55,203 nt of DNA from DASWHF01 sp036393295 (lineage in GTDB: Bacteria; Pseudomonadota; Gammaproteobacteria; Acidiferrobacterales; UBA6901): assembly GCA_036393295.1 (NCBI GenBank), contig DASWHF010000162.1, positions 1 through 55,203 of the forward strand, written 5' to 3'. Under the pieces are notes generated by a model, which saw only the letters and a program-made list of their open reading frames with translations, was not told the origin of the DNA and searched no databases. This document shows positions 50,788 to 55,203 of the stretch, piece after piece. How positions within the stretch are numbered: position 1 is the first letter of the stretch; every line of letters begins with the position of its first letter. The translations under genes were made by a program, and so were the position numbers.

Positions 50788-50889
50788 CAAGGCGCACAAG
50801 TGGTCGACGACTTCGCCGCGGCGGATGCATGCGTCATACAATGCGCAGAGCCAGCTTTATTACCACCCCGGAGGACAAAGGAAAGACCG

Positions 50890-51147
50890 ATGAACGCCAG
50901 AACTTACCTATCCTGTCTTCTTGTGGGCATGTCGGCCGCCGCCGGCCTCGCCCGCGCCGATGAGGTCACGCTGCCCTACAAGGGGTTGACCCTGAACGCC
51001 GAGCTCGAGCTTGTTGCCGGCAAGAAACTCGCCGACGGCGTGGTCCTGATCACTCATGGCGGACTGGCGCACCGCGGCATGGAGTCCATTGTCTACATTC
51101 AGGAATTGCTGAAGGAACGCGGCAATCGCCGGCTTCCGTCTCCGTAG
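50890..51147 (+). pseudogene. Truncated alpha/beta-hydrolase fragment
   Basis: The 85-residue product has a signal peptide (1-23) and the N-terminal part of a secreted alpha/beta hydrolase (LPYKGLTLNAELELVAGKKLADGVVLITHGGLAHRGMESIVYIQELLKERG). It then ends abruptly before the nucleophile elbow. No rest of the enzyme follows. It is the 5' remnant of a deleted gene. Confidence 0.75.
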
Positions 51148-51254
51148 TGCGCGGACTGGTCTGGGTGTTGCTGTTCAGCACCGGCATCGCGCTGCCGGTC
51201 GGCGCCGTATTGCACGTCGGTTTCCTGAGCCGTCGGCAGAACAGGAGGCACTGA
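51147..51254 (+). CDS. Possible 35-residue membrane miniprotein
   Basis: A GTG start overlaps the stop of the truncated hydrolase (TAGTG), and the TGA stop overlaps the ATG of the next gene (TGATG). The product MRGLVWVLLFSTGIALPVGA plus a basic tail has one membrane helix. The AGGAGG before the next ATG lies in its last codons. It may exist only to couple translation. Confidence 0.4.
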   Translation: MRGLVWVLLFSTGIALPVGAVLHVGFLSRRQNRRH

Positions 51255-52072
51255 TGTCGCGATTCACGATTGGCATTCTGGCGCCGTTGGTCGGCCTCGT
51301 GGCCGGCTGCGCGGCGCTGCCGGCCACCGAAACCGGGCGCATCGATCAGCAACGAATCGAATTTGCACAGCTCGGCCAGGGCTCACCGGTGGTGGTGTTC
51401 GAAAACGGTTTGGGGGCCCCGATGCGCAGCTGGAACAAGGTGTTCCCGGAGATCGGCAAGCACACGACCGCGTTCGCCTACCACCGGCCGGATTACGGCG
51501 ACAGCGATCCGGCGTCGACGCCGCGCGACGGTGCCCACATCGTCGACGAGCTGCGCGCGCTCCTGCGCAGCCGCGGCCTGGCGCCGCCCTATGTGCTGGT
51601 CGGGCATTCGCTCGGCGGACTGTACATGCAACTGTTCGCACGCAAGTACCCGGACGAGGTGGCCGGCCTGGTGCTGGTCGACTCCACGCACCCGACGCAG
51701 ATGGAAGGCGCGGGCCGCATCGAAAACCAGCCGTGGTGGGCGCGCATGTTCTTTCACCTGTTCGTGAACGGGGAGCTGCGAAGGGAATTCGATGCCGTGG
51801 CCGCCACCGGCCAGGAGGTGCTGCGCCTGACGACCGTCACCGGCAAGCCGGTGTGGGTATTGAACGCGATCGACCCGCGGCGCGCCGAGGCGGTGCATCA
51901 CGCCAACCGCAAGCGTGCCGACTTCGCGCGCCTCTATCCGGGGGGTCAGGTGCAATGGGTGAAGAGCGGGCATTTCATCCAGTGGGACAAGCCGGAGGTG
52001 GTCATCGACGCGATCCGCGACACCCTGGAGGCGCAGACGCCGAGCGCGACGGTCGAGCCGACTGACAAGTAA
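51254..52072 (+). CDS. Lipoprotein alpha/beta hydrolase
   Basis: This 272-residue protein has a lipobox VAGC (about 16-19) after a signal. The nucleophile elbow is GHSLGG (Ser119), the oxyanion region is FENGLGAP (49-56), and the catalytic His lies in SGHFIQWDKP (about 244). The expected acid residue near DSTHPTQM is plausible. It should be an envelope esterase or similar hydrolase. AGGAGG precedes the ATG. It lies between a broken hydrolase gene and a frameshifted one in the same direction. Confidence 0.85.
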   Translation: MSRFTIGILAPLVGLVAGCAALPATETGRIDQQRIEFAQLGQGSPVVVFENGLGAPMRSWNKVFPEIGKHTTAFAYHRPDYGDSDPASTPRDGAHIVDELRALLRSRGLAPPYVLVGHSLGGLYMQLFARKYPDEVAGLVLVDSTHPTQMEGAGRIENQPWWARMFFHLFVNGELRREFDAVAATGQEVLRLTTVTGKPVWVLNAIDPRRAEAVHHANRKRADFARLYPGGQVQWVKSGHFIQWDKPEVVIDAIRDTLEAQTPSATVEPTDK

Positions 52073-52112
52073 GGGCATCGGCCTCATTGCCCGCCCGTTG
52101 AGGAGACTCAGC

Positions 52113-53187
52113 ATGCGAATCGATTACCACTCCGCCCAGTGCCGACAATCCCTGTCCGCGTTCCTGCGCGCGCTGCCGGGAATTCTCTGGTTGGTTCCGG
52201 CTTCGATCGCAGCGGCGGTCTCTGGCACGGACCCTGGAGTGACCGGACCGGAACGGATCGGTTACCAGCGAGCCGCCGCCTACTCGCGCGCGCACCGTGG
52301 CCTGTCGATGGTGATCGTGAAGGACGGACAGGTTGTCTTCGAGGACTACCCGGACGGTCATGATGCGGACGAGGCGCACAACCTCTACAGCGGCACCAAG
52401 AGCTTCTCCTGCGCCATCGCCGTGGCGGCGGTCGAGGACCGGCTCCTGGATTTCGACGAGCCGGTCGCGCAGACCATCACCGAATGGTGGACGGACGCGC
52501 GGAAAGCGACGATCACCGTCCGCCAGCTGCTCAGCTTGACCAGCGGTATCCATGCCGCCGGCGGCGTGATTCGGCGCGCGCTGTCGTATGCCGACGCCAT
52601 TCACAAGCCCTTGCGGCATCCGCCGGGCACGACGTTCGAGTACGGTCCGGTCCCGTTCCAGGTCTTCGGCGAGCTCATGCATCGCAAGCTCGCAGCGACC
52701 GGCGAAGATCCGCGCGCGTATCTGACGCGTCGGGTGTTGCGGCCGATCGGGATTACGGTCGACTCCTGGAAGACCGGGCCGGACGGCAATCCGCGACTGT
52801 TCGGCGGCGCGTCCCTGACGGCGCGAGTGGGCCAAGTACGGGCAACTGATCCTCAACGGCGGCCGGTGGGACGGGCGACGGGTCCTGGACGAAGACTTGC
52901 TGGCCGAGTGCTTCAAGGGTTCGGCGGCGAATCCGGGTTATGGTCTCGGCTTCTGGCTCCCGGCACGCGGCGGCATCGACTCCAAAGGCCGACGCGATGA
53001 CCGCCGCGCCGCGCGGCTCAAGGAGATACACGCGCCCGAATCGATCATCAAGGCGGCGGGCGCCGGCGGGCAGAAACTCTATGTCATTCCCTCGCGCAAT
53101 CTGGTCATCGTGCGGCAAGCGGCGCGCCGGTCGCTGACGGGACGGGGTTTCGAGGACACCGCATTCCTGGCGCCGCTTTTCGAGTAG
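52113..53187 (+). pseudogene. Serine hydrolase (beta-lactamase class C family), frameshifted
   Basis: The N-terminal frame gives a signal peptide and the SxxK motif SGTK (93-96), followed by LLSLTSGIH and PGTTFEYGPVP. After LTAR near 52828 the frame is lost, and the expected EWAKYGQLILNGGRWDG continues one frame away through LLAECF...GYGLGFW to 53187. Loss of two bases in a GAGAG-like run explains it. The gene would be intact otherwise. It is either a recent pseudogene or a sequencing error. Confidence 0.85.
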
Positions 53188-53375
53188 GTCATATCAGCCG
53201 CCGGCACACCGGGCCGGGCACCGCCCGGTCCGCATCACGTCGCCCATCGCGCCTGTCTCTTGTGTCAACGCCCGCCGCACTCATGCGTTAACGTCCCCAT
53301 GCACGCCGGGAGTCCGGCAGGCTCGGGCTGACGAGCCGGCCTGTTTCCACGGCTGCGCAAGGGGAGGCTCGGGCA

Positions 53376-54974
53376 ATGGGAACGTTCCATCGGTTGATCC
53401 TGGCAACGGCCGCGCTCGCGGCGGGCTGTGGGCAGGGCAATGGCGATACCGCGCCGCCGGCGGCCGCGGTGCCCGCGGTCGTGGCCGTCACGGCCGGCCT
53501 GCTGCAAGGCAGCCGGGAGAACGACGCCGATGCCTACCAGGGCATACCCTACGCCGCGCCGCCGGTCGGCGAGCTGCGCTGGGCACCGCCGCAGCCCGTC
53601 GCGCATTGGGCCGGTGTCAGGGAGGCGAAGACGCTTCCGCCCCCCTGCCCGCAAACACCGGCGTCGGATGACGGCAGTTCCGGCAGCGGATACCAGGGCG
53701 TGGAGGACTGCCTTTACCTGAATGTGTGGACACCCGCCGCGCGAACGCCCGGCGACCGCCTGCCGGTGATGTTCTTCATCCACGGCGGCGGCAACTTCGC
53801 CGGATCGACCGCCGAAAGCATCGACTTCATACTCAATACGTCCGGCGGACCCGCCTGGTACGACGGTTCCCGCCTTGCCGCGCGCGGCAATGTCGTCGTC
53901 GTGACCGCGAACTACCGTCTTGGTCCGCTGGGATTCATCCGGCACGCGGCCATGAGACCCGCCAACACCGGCAATTTCGGCCTGCTCGATCAGGTCGCGG
54001 CGCTCGAATGGGTGCAGGAGAATATCGCCGTCTTCGGCGGCGACAGCGGCCGGGTCATGATCTTCGGCGAGTCCGGCGGCGCGTACAATGTCTGCGCCTT
54101 GATGACCAGCCCGCTGGCACGCGGGCTGTTCGCGCGGGCCTTGATGCAAAGCGGCGTGTGCTACCTGCATCCCGAGTCGCTGATGGAGCAATACACCGAT
54201 GACCTGCTGCAGGAAGTGGGCTGTTCGGGCGCGCCGGACGTCATGCAATGCCTGCGTGACCTGCCCGCCGAGGATCTGATCCTGGCGCAAAGCGCCCAAC
54301 CCAAGGGGCTGGGCTCCTTCACCTTCCACCCTTTCATCGACGGTTACTTCGCGCTCGATCAGCCCCTGGCCGTGCTGGCGCGCGGCGAGCACAACCGCGT
54401 GCCTTTCGTGATCGGGTCCAACGCCGCCGAATACGCCCACCGCTTCGAAAACGTCACGACCGAGCTCATCTACCGGACGACGGTGGCGCAGATGGTCGGC
54501 GTGCAGCACGTCGACGCGGCACTGCAGATGTACCCGGTCTCGGACTACGCCTCGCCGCGCGAGGCCATGGTGCAGGTCATGTCGGACCGCAATATCACCT
54601 GCACCGCCAGAAAGATCGCGCGCCAGGTGAGCGCGGTGCAGGGTGAGCCCGTGTACCGTTACCACTTCCGGCGGATCCTGTCGGCGCCCGAGCGGCACGC
54701 CGACGGCGCCTATCACGGCTCGGAGCTGCTCTACGTGTTCCAGCACATGGACGGCGTCCACTTCTTCGCCAACGACGACGACCGGGTCGTCGAATCCCAC
54801 CTGCTCCATTACTGGACGCAATTCGCCGCCGGCGGCGACCCGAACGGCGCCAACCTGCCGTTCTGGCAGGAATACGATCCGGTCACCGATCCCTATCAGA
54901 TCCTCGACGTGGTGCCGGCCGGCGATGTCCTGCTGAAAGACGACAAGTGCTCCTTCTGGGATAATCTGTTTTAA
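53376..54974 (+). CDS. Lipoprotein carboxylesterase type B
   Basis: This 532-residue protein has a signal and lipobox LAAGC (about 14-18). The family signature EDCLYLNVWTP (about 115-125) and nucleophile motif GESGGA (Ser233) are present. The acid in SNAAEYAHRF and the His in GAYHGSELLYVF complete the triad. It should hydrolyse carboxyl esters in the envelope or outside. AGGGGAGG precedes the ATG. It is the last complete gene and follows the other esterase-like genes in direction. Confidence 0.93.
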   Translation: MGTFHRLILATAALAAGCGQGNGDTAPPAAAVPAVVAVTAGLLQGSRENDADAYQGIPYAAPPVGELRWAPPQPVAHWAGVREAKTLPPPCPQTPASDDGSSGSGYQGVEDCLYLNVWTPAARTPGDRLPVMFFIHGGGNFAGSTAESIDFILNTSGGPAWYDGSRLAARGNVVVVTANYRLGPLGFIRHAAMRPANTGNFGLLDQVAALEWVQENIAVFGGDSGRVMIFGESGGAYNVCALMTSPLARGLFARALMQSGVCYLHPESLMEQYTDDLLQEVGCSGAPDVMQCLRDLPAEDLILAQSAQPKGLGSFTFHPFIDGYFALDQPLAVLARGEHNRVPFVIGSNAAEYAHRFENVTTELIYRTTVAQMVGVQHVDAALQMYPVSDYASPREAMVQVMSDRNITCTARKIARQVSAVQGEPVYRYHFRRILSAPERHADGAYHGSELLYVFQHMDGVHFFANDDDRVVESHLLHYWTQFAAGGDPNGANLPFWQEYDPVTDPYQILDVVPAGDVLLKDDKCSFWDNLF

Positions 54975-55146
54975 GAGAAACAGGGCGCCCCCGGCGCTCG
55001 AGCTCTTCCACCGTCCGGCGTAACTTTGCCGTCCCCATTCCTGGAAAACGGTCGCGCGCTTACCTATTCTTGGCAGGCGGGCGCGATCATTGCCTCGGCC
55101 TGCGGCAGCGAAGCGATAACAACTCAAATCGAACAAAGGAGGGAGT

Positions 55147-55203
55147 ATGCGTGCACCGGCCCGCTCCGCTCAGTACCGCAACAGACAGCTCAACGGCATG
55201 CCG
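55147..55203 (+). CDS. Start of a CDS cut by the window edge
   Basis: AAAGGAGGGAGT directly before an ATG gives a strong start. Nineteen codons are visible and the product begins MRAPARSAQYRNRQLNGMP. Nothing more can be said about function. Confidence 0.6.
   Translation, partial: MRAPARSAQYRNRQLNGMP

Noticed and set aside
53265..55136. Long frame antisense to the carboxylesterase
   Set aside because: The plus strand encodes a full esterase triad and signature.
1..55203. tRNA, rRNA, CRISPR array, prophage or intact insertion sequence
   Set aside because: No clover-leaf arms with CCA-proximal pattern, no regular spacer array and no transposase or phage gene were seen on reading both strands by eye.

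Overview
The window is about 55 kb of GC-rich, densely packed chromosome. Codon use, gene families (norCBQD, lpxD, tusA, dsrE2, DUF2339/DUF3999, a gcvR-like gene) and long false open frames on the opposite strands suggest a gammaproteobacterium. The mix of denitrification and sulfur-carrier genes is typical of sulfur-oxidising Chromatiales or Acidiferrobacterales-like lineages, but that placement is inference. I saw no tRNA, rRNA, CRISPR array, prophage or intact insertion sequence.

Left part (1-10.5 kb). A minus-strand nitric oxide reductase operon (norC, norB, norQ, a small membrane protein, a polyferredoxin, norD) starts downstream of a near-perfect FNR/DNR box. Unrelated palindromic repeats interrupt three of its gene junctions, and its last gene ends in a 102-bp tandem duplication. 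An Ada-like DNA repair regulator diverges from it. A large MASE1-PAS-PAS-GGDEF-EAL cyclic-di-GMP protein converges on the Ada-like gene.

Middle (10.7-30.7 kb). This holds two small membrane proteins, a Ser/Thr kinase fused to a WD40 propeller, a methyltransferase, TusA, an Asp-box lipoprotein with a broken second copy, another lipoprotein, and a 1197-residue secreted zinc protease with calcium-repeat, beta-helix and Fn3 modules. Then come a three-module Fe-S protein, a YbaL-type K+/H+ antiporter, a membrane-anchored patatin, a CBS protein, a DUF302 protein and a stand-alone lpxD.

Right-middle (30.7-49.4 kb). A six-gene minus-strand operon encodes a diheme peroxidase, a Tat phosphoesterase, a cytochrome c, a cytochrome P460-family protein, an ECF sigma factor and its anti-sigma factor. 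Tandem dyads lie just upstream. After it lie DUF2339/DUF3999, a large secreted PA14 protein divergent from a LuxR-type regulator with a perfect 22-bp palindrome between them, two secreted small proteins, a GcvR-like protein, a MarR/DsrE2/peroxiredoxin module and a GGDEF protein with a destroyed active site.

Right end (49.4-55.2 kb). One MITE-like element is inserted inside another. After it come a pyroglutamyl peptidase-like gene and a series of secreted esterase or serine hydrolase genes, two of them broken. The best candidates for something undescribed are the ECF-linked haem/phosphoesterase operon, the LuxR/PA14 pair with its palindrome, and the inactive GGDEF protein that keeps its I-site.
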